From Colwellia_A sp047621305 (GTDB taxonomy: Bacteria > Pseudomonadota > Gammaproteobacteria > Enterobacterales > Alteromonadaceae), in assembly GCA_047621305.1 (NCBI GenBank), contig JBLHNB010000159.1, positions 1 to 9,257 of the forward strand: a DNA stretch of 9,257 nt. Direction: 5' to 3'. Positions 1 to 6,687 of the stretch are shown piece after piece. Positions within the stretch are counted from its first letter, which is position 1. Every line of letters starts with the position of its first letter. The notes beneath the pieces are model-generated. The model ran no database searches. It was not told where the DNA came from and was given only the letters and a program-made list of their open reading frames with translations. Made by a program: the position numbers and the translations under genes.

Positions 1-382
1 TGACAGTATTAGTACTGATATTTGCATGAGCGCCCGAGTTTTGCCCCGCAATTAATTTACCTGCAGCCCCTATACTGCCGTCGCCGTCAAAACAAAAATA
101 TAGCTTACCGCCGGTATGACCAAAAAGGCAATTAGCCGCACTGGTATTGGTAAATTTGGCCCAAAAAGATATCGTCATCGCCGACTGTCCGCTTAAGTCA
201 GCAACAATATTAGACATGGATGCGTAATCACCGCCATCAAAGGTGTAAGCATTAGTAGCCGCAGATACCGGACGAGCAAAAAAAATTAAGGATAAAAAAC
301 AAATCGATAAAATTCGAATGAAAAAGCTCGTTAAGTAATTTTTCCCCGTCTCAAAACAAACCTTGTAAATATAATTATTCAT
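1..382 (-). CDS. Secreted LamG/concanavalin A-like protein, 5' part only
   Basis: Reading the minus strand from the ATG at 382-380 gives 127 codons open to the window edge, so the C-terminus is missing. The start has a plausible ribosome site (AGGA about 8 nt upstream). Residues 1-41 look like a signal peptide: a Lys/Arg-containing N-terminus, a hydrophobic core at about 19-36, and an Ala-rich cleavage site (PVSA-ATN near residue 41), so the product is probably exported. The mature part begins AYTFDGGDYASM and continues with MTISFWAKF and a KLYFCFDGDG stretch. This is the pattern of the LamG/concanavalin A-like jelly-roll fold seen in bacterial surface and carbohydrate-associated proteins. 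The ligand is unknown and no catalytic residues can be judged from this fragment. It lies outside the proposed transposon right end, so it is probably host flank, transcribed away from the element. Confidence 0.72.
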   Translation of the reverse strand, partial: MNNYIYKVCFETGKNYLTSFFIRILSICFLSLIFFARPVSAATNAYTFDGGDYASMSNIVADLSGQSAMTISFWAKFTNTSAANCLFGHTGGKLYFCFDGDGSIGAAGKLIAGQNSGAHANISTNTV

Positions 383-540
383 ACCTTATCCTAAATTTCA
401 GTTATCTTTTGTAATACACTATTTTTTATAAAAACATTTCAATTGCACCGTTATTATTCTAGGCAAGAGCTAAGTACCTATTTCTATGCCAGTGAGGTCA
501 TCGATTAAGCAATAACAGGTATTACAATTGAAGGTAATGT

Positions 541-562
541 GCTATTTACGGGACGTAATAGC
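541..562. repeat. Imperfect hairpin followed by a T-rich run
   Basis: GCTATTTACG and CGTAATAGC are inverted copies with one bulged T, separated by a three-base GGA loop. On the plus strand the stem is followed by TTTGTT, which resembles a weak terminator. However, no plus-strand gene is visible upstream, so a terminator role is uncertain; it may be a leftover of a gene now lost. Confidence 0.35.
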
Positions 563-736
563 TTTGTTGCATATTGAGTACATTTGAAAGTGCGTATAAG
601 TTATTGAAGTTGTCACCAATACCTTGAAACATAACTAACTTACGTGCAGGTAATATTTTTATCATTAACTTCAGCTTAGTCAATAATCACGATTCATGCA
701 TAAAAAATTATGAATAAACTTACATTTACTCGAGGA

Positions 737-769
737 ACAACCCAACGACTGCTGCTTTCGTTGGATTGT
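737..769. repeat. 12-bp inverted repeat with 9-bp loop
   Basis: ACAA-c-CCAACGA (737-748) and TCGTTGG-a-TTGT (758-769) are inverted copies with one mismatch, separated by ctgctgctt. No T-run follows on either strand, so it is not a typical intrinsic terminator. It could be a protein-binding palindrome, a REP-like element or a structured RNA. It lies in the presumed host flank about 240 bp outside the proposed right end. Confidence 0.5.
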
Positions 770-1000
770 AAAGCAACTTACACCGCTTGGCTAACAAATA
801 TTTATCACATAAAACTACATTCTTTAAAAAAATTCTATGATTTTTACTGTGATGAAAAAATAGTAGATTGATATAAAAGTAATGTTATAAAATTGAGTAT
901 CAGGAACCTTGTCTTGTAAAATACAAGTCAAAGCAAATTCAGTTAACAATAGAAAAGGGAAAGTTATCCGACATTCCGCATAATTATGATAGCTTACTAG

Positions 1001-1005
1001 CCAGC
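1001..1005. other. Candidate 5-bp target-site duplication (CCAGC)
   Basis: Tn7-like transposons duplicate 5 bp on insertion. CCAGC is the pentamer directly outside the proposed TGT terminus at 1006. The second copy would lie next to the left end, which is not in the window, so this is inferred from position only. Confidence 0.35.
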
Positions 1006-1110
1006 TGTCGCTGAAACCATGCACTGACATAAGCCACAATGGCAAAACAAGTACTTACCTAACACCTGAAATCATATACTGACATAAAATATAACCATAC
1101 CCTGACAAAA
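1006..1110. mobile_element. Probable Tn7-like (CAST) right end with TnsB-binding repeats
   Basis: Three direct repeats share ACCATRnnCTGACATAA: ACCATGCACTGACATAA at 1016-1032, ATCATATACTGACATAA at 1071-1087 and ACCATACCCTGACAAAA at 1094-1110. Tn7-like ends carry several TnsB sites of about 20 bp in the same orientation, and the element terminates in TGT. Here TGT occurs at 1006-1008, seven bases before the first repeat. From memory, the end of the Vibrio cholerae element Tn6677 has the same layout (TGT, seven bases, then an ACCATA...TGATAA-type repeat); this comparison could not be checked. A weaker copy may lie near 1036. The spacing from first to second repeat is 55 bp and from second to third 23 bp. 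The orientation points inward to the CRISPR array and cas genes, as expected for the right end. The exact terminus is an inference; the repeats themselves are plainly visible. Confidence 0.68.
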
Positions 1111-1140
1111 ATTTTCAATTTATAAACGAGCATGATTAGG

Positions 1141-1155
1141 TGTAATAAAATTACA
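1141..1155. repeat. Small AT-rich hairpin between right end and array
   Basis: TGTAAT and ATTACA flank a three-base AAA loop. It lies about 35 bp beyond the last repeat of the minus-strand array, so it could slow or end array transcription. The stem has almost no GC and a terminator role is only a guess. Confidence 0.25.
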
Positions 1156-1190
1156 TTTAATAATGCATACTCGAAACATACCATCTTGGT

Positions 1191-1397
1191 TAACTTAACT
1201 GCCTATTCGGCATTAAATAAATAGTTAATGTTTATGGAACGCTTCCGCCATTCTCAGCTGCCTATACGGCATTATATATGATTGTTGAATCAGCTTGAGT
1301 TTTTCCGTAATTTTCAGCTGCCTATTCGGCATAACACTACAGGCGTAATTTATTATCTTCCGGAGAATAATTATCAGATGCCTATGCGGCATAACAC
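1191..1397 (-). CRISPR. Type I-F3 CRISPR array: 4 repeats, 3 spacers
   Basis: Four 28-bp repeats occur with a 59-60 bp period: 1370-1397, 1310-1337, 1250-1277 and 1191-1218, listed in transcription order on the minus strand. Spacers are 1338-1369 (32 bp), 1278-1309 (32 bp) and 1219-1249 (31 bp). Each repeat carries the type I-F stem-loop core TGCC-GNATA-GGCA. The two leader-proximal repeats start GTGTTATGCC and end CTGATAAT or CTGAAAAT. The third starts ATATAATGCC and ends CTGAGAAT. The last starts ATTTAATGCC and ends AGTTAAGTTA, so it is strongly diverged. Cas6 cleavage below the stem would leave 8-nt handles CUGAUAAU, CUGAAAAU and CUGAGAAU on the three guides. Short arrays with diverged terminal repeats are typical of I-F3 transposons, where the last spacer often directs homing. 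The array lies directly downstream of cas6, on the same strand, close to the proposed right end. Confidence 0.93.
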
Positions 1398-1490
1398 AAT
1401 AGCCTTAATTTTATTTTATAAATCAAAAAAACAACATGTTATGTGAACTAAATAACATTTAAAACAACCGGTTGGTTAGTCATCTATAAT
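1398..1490 (-). promoter_or_regulatory. CRISPR leader between cas6 and first repeat
   Basis: This 93-bp AT-rich stretch separates the cas6 stop codon from the leader-proximal repeat and is where array transcription would start if it is independent of the operon. It contains a perfect 10-bp palindrome CAACCGGTTG (1465-1474) and AACATGTT (1433-1440), either of which could bind a regulator. No clear -35/-10 pair could be assigned. The array may instead be read through from the cas operon, since no terminator is visible after cas6. Confidence 0.5.
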
Positions 1491-2099
1491 TTAGGGGAAA
1501 AGATACTTAGCAATATCAGGGACAGTCCCTAAATGTTTATCATTTGTCGCTAAACCATAACTATTAAACCTACTTTTACAGTATTTAACGCCAATCTCTC
1601 TTTGAATATAAAGCTGCACATCTACACTTTTACTGACACTATTTACAGGTATTTGATGGAAACGTTCAAACTCTCGTGCAACCTTTAATTTTTCTGGCTT
1701 AAACTCTCTTCCTTGCGCTAATGCTCTTTTTTTTAACCTTTCTAGGCGCCTTCGTTTTTCATCTGGAAATATTTTTTTGATTGTTTGATTTCTTTTAAAC
1801 CTAACCTCAGGACAATCATCAGGAACTTGTTCAATTGAACTTATAGAAAAAAAACCACATTCTTTCATATCATTAAAAAATCGTTGTTGGCTAAGCACAT
1901 TAAGGGCGTCTTTATCAGAGTAAAAAAACGCGATAACATTTCCAATAGATTCTTCGTTCCAGTGAGGGAAGCTAACCCCAATTCCTTGTATGTTTTTTTT
2001 GCAGATATATCCATGCATTATAAAAAGGCAACGCCCAATCAATAAATTAACATTAGCACTTTCTGGAAGAAATCGAACAGCAAAAAAATAACGCTTCAT
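1491..2099 (-). CDS. cas6: Cas6f (Csy4) crRNA-processing endonuclease
   Basis: A 202-residue protein that cuts the array transcript at the base of each repeat hairpin and stays bound to the 3' end of the crRNA as a subunit of the I-F Cascade. His29 (in FIMHGYI) matches the position of the catalytic histidine of Csy4. RNQ at 103-105 fits the Arg/Gln repeat-reading residues, followed by a basic helix (KKIFPDEKRRRLERLKKRA, about 108-126). A Ser-rich stretch at 154-158 could hold the catalytic serine. The C-terminal FNSYGLA...GTVP block is a family hallmark. I chose the ATG at 2099 because AGGTGG lies about 9 nt upstream and MKRYFF is the usual Csy4 start; an in-frame ATG at 2132 would add 11 residues and overlap cas7 by 32 bp. 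The gene starts one base after the cas7 stop, so the two are translationally coupled. Confidence 0.94.
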   Translation of the reverse strand: MKRYFFAVRFLPESANVNLLIGRCLFIMHGYICKKNIQGIGVSFPHWNEESIGNVIAFFYSDKDALNVLSQQRFFNDMKECGFFSISSIEQVPDDCPEVRFKRNQTIKKIFPDEKRRRLERLKKRALAQGREFKPEKLKVAREFERFHQIPVNSVSKSVDVQLYIQREIGVKYCKSRFNSYGLATNDKHLGTVPDIAKYLFP

Positions 2100-2100
2100 A

Positions 2101-3144
2101 TTAAGACCCACCTTTTTTTGGAAAAAGCCCACCCTTTATAAAAACAGCAAAAAGATAATATATCTGAGGCGCTATCTGTAAATCACTCTGTTCTTTAGTC
2201 AGCTCTAATTCCTTCAAGAATTCAGGAGCTTTTTTTAATAAAGAATAAAAATCTATTTTTGAAGCTGGAGGCCTTAATGCTACCCAATAGTCCTGATCAG
2301 CGCCATATTCATGAACACGCAAGCACTTAGAGCTTTCGTCTGACCACCAATCATCGATCAACTGTATTGCAGCCCCTACTTTTACCCTATGAAATACAAC
2401 CGCACTATTACCGTCAGCACATTCCACTTTAGATAGCTGTTTTTTTAGTCGCCCCTTTTCTCCTGCATCTAAAAGAGGTTGGCTAGGGAATATTTCCTGA
2501 CAAAAATTGGTTTTAATTTTGGCTGTAATATCTGCTGCCCAGAAAACATTTGGATCACTTAACGCCTCTTCAAGCTCTGCAGATAACTCTTCTAGTACAT
2601 TTTTATCTTTTGCTGGCCACTGACTATCCCAAGTTAAAAAACGAGTATTCTCTATTTTATAAACATTATTTAAACTCGTTTTTATGATGATTTCAGTATC
2701 CCCGCTATTCTGATTACGCCAAAGCCAAGTTCCTATTAATAGGTTTTTAACGTATCGCAACGCTAACTCTTTATAACCACGTATACTCTTAAATACTACA
2801 GCAAGCTCCTGTAGAAGATCTAAGACCTCCCTATTATTACAGGCAGCAGGTTTTAATGAATTCGCCTCCACCCTCAATGAAAATCGACAGTATATGGTTT
2901 CAACATTCGGTGGTACATAGCATTCTTCAATGGCTAAGGGGTTAGAAAATGATAAATCTTGAGGAGCAGAGTTTTTAGGGGTTGAATCAGCATTAAACCC
3001 TTCGGCAAAACTAGACTTTTTACCCCTGATATATGCGACTTCGACCTCTAAAGGAATAAAATCACAAGTAGAGTCCTTATAAAAAAAGACTGCTTTCCCA
3101 GGGTAAAGTGATCGGTTGTACTTTAAAGAATTACATAATTCCAT
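2101..3144 (-). CDS. cas7: Cas7f (Csy3) Cascade backbone subunit
   Basis: A 347-residue protein of normal length for Csy3. Several copies (six in characterised I-F complexes) polymerise along the crRNA spacer and form the helical backbone that presents the guide to DNA. The family is recognised from the N-terminal LKYNRSLYPGKAVFF (7-21), the helix LRYVKNLLIGTWLWRN (129-144), QEIFPSQP (near 216-223) and RVHEYGAD (near 278-285). In I-F3 systems one Cas7 next to Cas6 contributes to TniQ docking. The start ATG lies inside the end of cas8 with a 14-bp overlap (ATGGAATTATGTAA), and AAGG sits 6 nt upstream, so translation is coupled. No truncation or frameshift is seen. Confidence 0.95.
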   Translation of the reverse strand: MELCNSLKYNRSLYPGKAVFFYKDSTCDFIPLEVEVAYIRGKKSSFAEGFNADSTPKNSAPQDLSFSNPLAIEECYVPPNVETIYCRFSLRVEANSLKPAACNNREVLDLLQELAVVFKSIRGYKELALRYVKNLLIGTWLWRNQNSGDTEIIIKTSLNNVYKIENTRFLTWDSQWPAKDKNVLEELSAELEEALSDPNVFWAADITAKIKTNFCQEIFPSQPLLDAGEKGRLKKQLSKVECADGNSAVVFHRVKVGAAIQLIDDWWSDESSKCLRVHEYGADQDYWVALRPPASKIDFYSLLKKAPEFLKELELTKEQSDLQIAPQIYYLFAVFIKGGLFPKKGGS

Positions 3145-5239
3145 AACTTGCCTTCGCCTTTTTAATTAATATATATGGCTCTTGAACTTCAAACGACCAA
3201 AAAGCCTTATTAAAAAAATGTTTCATACCGTTATATCTTACTTTATAAGCACTCATGTATTGCGCAACTCCAATCACGGGTTCAGCAAAACAGTGCAATG
3301 AATCTAAAGCCCCCGACCTATTTATTGGCTTACCCAAAAAGGTGAAGCCCTGCATAACAGGAGACAAATTGGTGTTATCAATTAATAAAGAAGTTAAATC
3401 ATCGATATTCTCTAATTTTGCTGTATGTGGCACCAGCCACTGACCAAAGCTAGGCAGCCGCTTTAATACTGAAAACAGCTGAGTTTCATTTTGGTATAAC
3501 TGGCACCAAGTAGAATTGATTTTTTGCCAGTCAGGGATCATAGTCCCACCAGCGAACCGAGCAGGGAAACATGCCTTCAACACTTGGTTGTTTTTCTCTA
3601 ATTTTTCAATGCTATCTTCATCGCCATCTAGCCTCACGACAATGTCAAAAGTTAAATCGCAAAACCTGTTTGCTGTCACGCCCGATCTTTTGAATACTTT
3701 TTGATTAGGTCCATTCATTGAAAACGCAGGTAGGTCATTCCCTTTAACTAATGAATAATTTCTTATAAACAATGAAAAGGATGAAAAACGTAATGTCACG
3801 CCTAAACGCTCACTCAGCCGTCGTTGATAATTATGAAGCATTCCCCAAACAGCCGTTAATGAAGGCGCTCCTATACAATAAGGATTTGCTTGTGCTTGAG
3901 CATCAAATACCTGAATATTATTTAGGTACAAAAATCGTTTGTTACCATTATTAATATTAACCGGTCCTACAGTACCTTCTAACTTAACTAAACGATTTAA
4001 AGTACTAATTAAAATACGCCTCAAGCGTAAAACTATAGCTTGATGGTAGGCATACCTTTCAGGTAAATTATTATTAAGATATTCAAATAAAGGGGCTGTT
4101 AAACGGTTGTTAACTTGATCAACCGTTAATAATTTAAAAATCAATTCACCTTGTTTATAGTTAGATAAATTCAAAACACGATTGTTATCTTGTAGCTCAA
4201 AACGCCAATCAATAATAGGCTGTAACCATTGAAATAAACCTGCTCGAATAACTTTACAAGAGGTAATTTCACTTTCTTTACGTTGCCTATGTGTTAACTT
4301 TAAAGGGCTGGAAATTAATACCTTTAATGCATAAATAAAATTATCAGACGATAATATTTTATTATTAAATACATCCTTACCTTGCCCTAAAAGCCATAAC
4401 ATTTTTTCAGTGTAATCCCCTGAAACAGGGTTAATGTTAGGAGGATAACTTAGCAACGATATATTACCACCAAGAGAAGCAACAAGTTCCCCCATTGAGC
4501 TTGGACGAACATTTTCAAGATTCGTGTATCGGCCTTTTTTTTCTCTGGATTTAATTTGAATTTCTGCTTGAAGAGAATGGCTAACGACAGGCGTTAGAGA
4601 TATATATTTATCACGAAAAGGAAACTGAACTTGCTTAGAAAACCGACTGACAGCAACAGGAATATCTGACTCTGGCAGGAGTTTGTTAACTCTTTTACAA
4701 AGACGATTATAATCCTCTGCTATCAATCCTAGTGATTTAAATGCCTTTTTAAACACATCATTTTTATCTACCAATAAATTAGCTAAACAAACAATTTCAC
4801 CTTGCCAATAAAAGTGGCAACAAAATAATTTTGCACAATTAATGGTTGCGCTATTATGTGACCAACCCAACGTACGCTGACAATTTGCACTACTTATTAC
4901 TCCAAATATAACAGGGGGATGTTGAACCAGTAACCTCTGCTTACTCACCTTTATATCAGGGTATTTTAAGTTATGGCTATGCAGCCACTCTATTTCACTA
5001 ACGCATTTATCAAAATGTGGTTCATCAAGCAAAGTACGTTTAGCTAACTTTTCATCACACAGATCTTCAATTAACGCTTTTCGGTGAGTTAAATTAAGTA
5101 AAACAATCAACGCTGCCTTTTCAAGGCCAGTTATGTCAATCAAAGGCGTGTAGGCACTAAAAGCCTTTCTTAACTGACTATTTTTTTCTTTTAGATCATC
5201 AATGATTAATAGTTCTTTAAGCGTTTTATAAATTACCAT
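3131..5239 (-). CDS. cas8: Cas8f-Cas5f fusion, Cascade large subunit
   Basis: A 702-residue protein that combines Csy1 (Cas8f) and Csy2 (Cas5f), a fusion diagnostic of transposon-borne I-F3 systems. It should hold the crRNA 5' handle, read the PAM (relaxed, usually CC or CN) and start R-loop formation. The Csy1 part, roughly residues 1-420, includes the family-type VRPSSMGELVASLGGNISLL (244-263) with SYPPN just after, then a helical region. The Cas5f part starts near residue 430, with IQVFDAQAQANPYCIGAPS (442-460) followed by LTAVWGMLHNYQRRL, which resembles the Csy2 N-terminal glycine/tryptophan block, and runs to the C-terminus. The gene overlaps the tniQ stop by 7 bp (ATGGTAA) and cas7 by 14 bp. 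It has only a distant ribosome site (GGGATG about 13 nt upstream), so its translation probably depends on tniQ. No nuclease motif is present and no cas3 is nearby. Confidence 0.93.
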   Translation of the reverse strand: MVIYKTLKELLIIDDLKEKNSQLRKAFSAYTPLIDITGLEKAALIVLLNLTHRKALIEDLCDEKLAKRTLLDEPHFDKCVSEIEWLHSHNLKYPDIKVSKQRLLVQHPPVIFGVISSANCQRTLGWSHNSATINCAKLFCCHFYWQGEIVCLANLLVDKNDVFKKAFKSLGLIAEDYNRLCKRVNKLLPESDIPVAVSRFSKQVQFPFRDKYISLTPVVSHSLQAEIQIKSREKKGRYTNLENVRPSSMGELVASLGGNISLLSYPPNINPVSGDYTEKMLWLLGQGKDVFNNKILSSDNFIYALKVLISSPLKLTHRQRKESEITSCKVIRAGLFQWLQPIIDWRFELQDNNRVLNLSNYKQGELIFKLLTVDQVNNRLTAPLFEYLNNNLPERYAYHQAIVLRLRRILISTLNRLVKLEGTVGPVNINNGNKRFLYLNNIQVFDAQAQANPYCIGAPSLTAVWGMLHNYQRRLSERLGVTLRFSSFSLFIRNYSLVKGNDLPAFSMNGPNQKVFKRSGVTANRFCDLTFDIVVRLDGDEDSIEKLEKNNQVLKACFPARFAGGTMIPDWQKINSTWCQLYQNETQLFSVLKRLPSFGQWLVPHTAKLENIDDLTSLLIDNTNLSPVMQGFTFLGKPINRSGALDSLHCFAEPVIGVAQYMSAYKVRYNGMKHFFNKAFWSFEVQEPYILIKKAKASYGIM

Positions 5240-6456
5240 TTTGATAAATACATCCCTGAATAATGATCCCCAAAACTTTTTTTAAGCTCGACGACTTGTC
5301 TTAAGAAGAAAATACCTTGGTTAGTAGTTAGTTTTTGTTTTATTTTTAGTCTAAATGCCGCTTTTAATGTTCCACTTTCATATAGTCTGTACACCTGTTC
5401 ATACGAGGTAGATAAAATAGCTGAAGCTTCAGCAATGCTAATCAATAAATCTGCAATATTAGGTTTTTGTGATTTAGGATTTTTACTCACTAAATCTAGC
5501 AAATAATTTTCGACAACAATCCAAACAAAATGTCCCCTACTTCTATCCTCAGATAATAAATTTGATGAGGAAATTAAGTTACCAAACAAAGAAGTAAACG
5601 AAGTTTTATTAAATGTATTAATTAATTTAAGTTCTGCGTTTTTCGTTATTTCATCAAGTTCTTGATAAAAGTTTTGAGGCCATTTTTCAAAATAATTAAT
5701 AATCGATTCGTTATCAAAAGAGTCTAGATCAAAGTATCTTTTTTGAAACCAAGCTATTGCTGATAGCTTTTGAGACAAAGGAGTATCATTTAAAATTGGA
5801 TTACTTAAATCAAGTGTTTTACCCCTCAGTGATGATGAGAGTAAAACTTTGAATTCCGAGGCTTTAAGTGGTTTTATATTAGTTAATTCAAAGCCACAAG
5901 AACAATGGGTAATTGATTCGTTTACAATGTAATTAATACATAAATTACATGAAGGGCATTTTTCAACTAAATTAACATTGTGTTTATCGCATGCCTGATA
6001 ATGCTTGAAGTGCCATACTTGTCTAATATAGGGTTCACCTCTCAAGCATTCAGGGCATATGGGAATACTGTATGACGAAGCTCCATCATATCGAACAAAG
6101 CTAAGAGGAAAATCAATACCCATCCAATATACGGTAGATTGTGAATTAATTTTTTTATTTGATCTAAATATGGCGAGTTTTTGTAATTGAAATTTTGGAA
6201 GGTTTAGTAAAGATTCAAGTAATTCAAAAGCTCTCATTCGGAAATGACTATCTTGCTTAGCATGATAAATATTTAATAGCCCTAAATCTAAAGGAAAAGC
6301 ACCGTAAGCTTCAAAGTCAAGTTCCCTTAACTCATCTTTAATAGCTCGACTTAGTTGTTGATAAGAATCAAAAAAATTTTCATTTACAATTCGTATCAAA
6401 TAGCTTTCTAATGCCTCATCATCATAAGCTTTAGATTTTGGAGTAAAAAGAAACAT
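5233..6456 (-). CDS. tniQ: TniQ, adaptor between Cascade and the transposase
   Basis: A 407-residue TniQ/TnsD-family protein. In I-F3 CASTs it forms a dimer on the Cas6 end of Cascade and recruits the AAA+ regulator TnsC, which then brings in TnsAB. The N-terminus carries the TniQ pattern ALESYLIRI (15-23). A double zinc-binding region is intact: C134xxC137 with C156xxH159, then C167xxC170 with C185xC187. The C-terminal about 75 residues (IAEASAILSTSYEQVYRLYESG, near 340-361) look like a helix-turn-helix. The length of about 400 residues fits the Cascade-associated form rather than the longer TnsD that binds a fixed attachment site. It is the first gene of the operon, and its stop overlaps the cas8 start. 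The start ATG is preceded only by a weak GGTAA; no operator or clear promoter could be fixed in the upstream 50 bp. Confidence 0.94.
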   Translation of the reverse strand: MFLFTPKSKAYDDEALESYLIRIVNENFFDSYQQLSRAIKDELRELDFEAYGAFPLDLGLLNIYHAKQDSHFRMRAFELLESLLNLPKFQLQKLAIFRSNKKINSQSTVYWMGIDFPLSFVRYDGASSYSIPICPECLRGEPYIRQVWHFKHYQACDKHNVNLVEKCPSCNLCINYIVNESITHCSCGFELTNIKPLKASEFKVLLSSSLRGKTLDLSNPILNDTPLSQKLSAIAWFQKRYFDLDSFDNESIINYFEKWPQNFYQELDEITKNAELKLINTFNKTSFTSLFGNLISSSNLLSEDRSRGHFVWIVVENYLLDLVSKNPKSQKPNIADLLISIAEASAILSTSYEQVYRLYESGTLKAAFRLKIKQKLTTNQGIFFLRQVVELKKSFGDHYSGMYLSKW

Positions 6457-6508
6457 CGTTTACCATAAAAATTACAATATCTTAATTTATAGCTTACTTA
6501 TTAAAAAT

Positions 6509-6631
6509 TTACACACAAATCGTAGCTCTCTTAGGTAGAAAAACGTCTTTCAGATATCTAAAAGCTATGCCAGACTTTTTAATTTCGAAAATATCACTAC
6601 ATCGCTTTAATATTTGATTCTTCGTATTCAT
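6509..6631 (-). CDS. Possible 40-aa small ORF upstream of tniQ
   Basis: The ATG at 6631 is preceded by a strong ribosome site (AAGGAAG, 4 nt spacing) and opens 40 codons, beginning MNTKNQILKRCSDIFEIKK and ending LPKRATICV. The product is basic, with no transmembrane segment. I do not recognise it. It lies in the same direction as tniQ, ending about 52 bp upstream of it, and back-to-back with the recombinase gene. In many I-F3 elements a small Xre-type regulator occupies this place. This ORF is too short to hold a complete helix-turn-helix domain, so it could be a remnant, a leader peptide or chance. The good ribosome site is the main argument for it. Confidence 0.35.
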   Translation of the reverse strand: MNTKNQILKRCSDIFEIKKSGIAFRYLKDVFLPKRATICV

Positions 6632-6675
6632 AAAACTTCCTTTTTAGCCTTAACTTTCAGGTCAACAGTTAAAAT

Positions 6676-6679
6676 GGAG
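6676..6679 (+). promoter_or_regulatory. Ribosome-binding site of the recombinase gene
   Basis: GGAG with 8 nt to the ATG at 6688, a good Shine-Dalgarno site that supports this start codon. Confidence 0.6.
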
Positions 6680-6687
6680 AATTAAAC

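Larger units (their letters stand above)
383..1005. other. Non-coding stretch, probable host flank of the transposon
   Basis: No convincing gene is visible on either strand in these 623 bp; all frames are broken by frequent stops. It contains the upstream region of the LamG-like gene and two inverted repeats (about 541-562 and 737-769). A 22-codon open stretch at about 510-575 on the plus strand (AITGITIEGNVLFTGRNSF, then stop) might be a decayed gene end but is too short to support. The last 100 bp before the proposed transposon end are where a guide-matching protospacer would be expected; none of the three array spacers matches there by eye. Confidence 0.5.

Noticed and set aside
560..575. 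GCTTTGTTGCATA, resembling the terminal repeat of some insertion sequences
   Set aside because: No partner inverted repeat and no transposase remnant could be found nearby.
740..766. Integron attC-like core sites (ACCCAAC and GTTGGAT)
   Set aside because: They fit the RYYYAAC/GTTRRRY pattern only because the hairpin is palindromic; the gap of 13 bp is far shorter than a real attC site and no integron integrase is present.
824..1045. 73-codon minus-strand open frame in the region outside the array
   Set aside because: It crosses the proposed transposon end and the first TnsB-type repeat, has no good ribosome site, and its sequence resembles no family I know; chance in AT-rich DNA is more likely.
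3255..3954. Three plus-strand open frames of about 60 codons inside cas8
   Set aside because: They lie entirely within a clear Cas8-Cas5 coding region on the other strand and show no family features; they are shadows.
6540..6590. GCTATGCC segment recalling the CRISPR repeat core, possibly a stray guide unit upstream of tniQ
   Set aside because: It lacks the second stem arm GGCA and the conserved flanks, so it is not a repeat.
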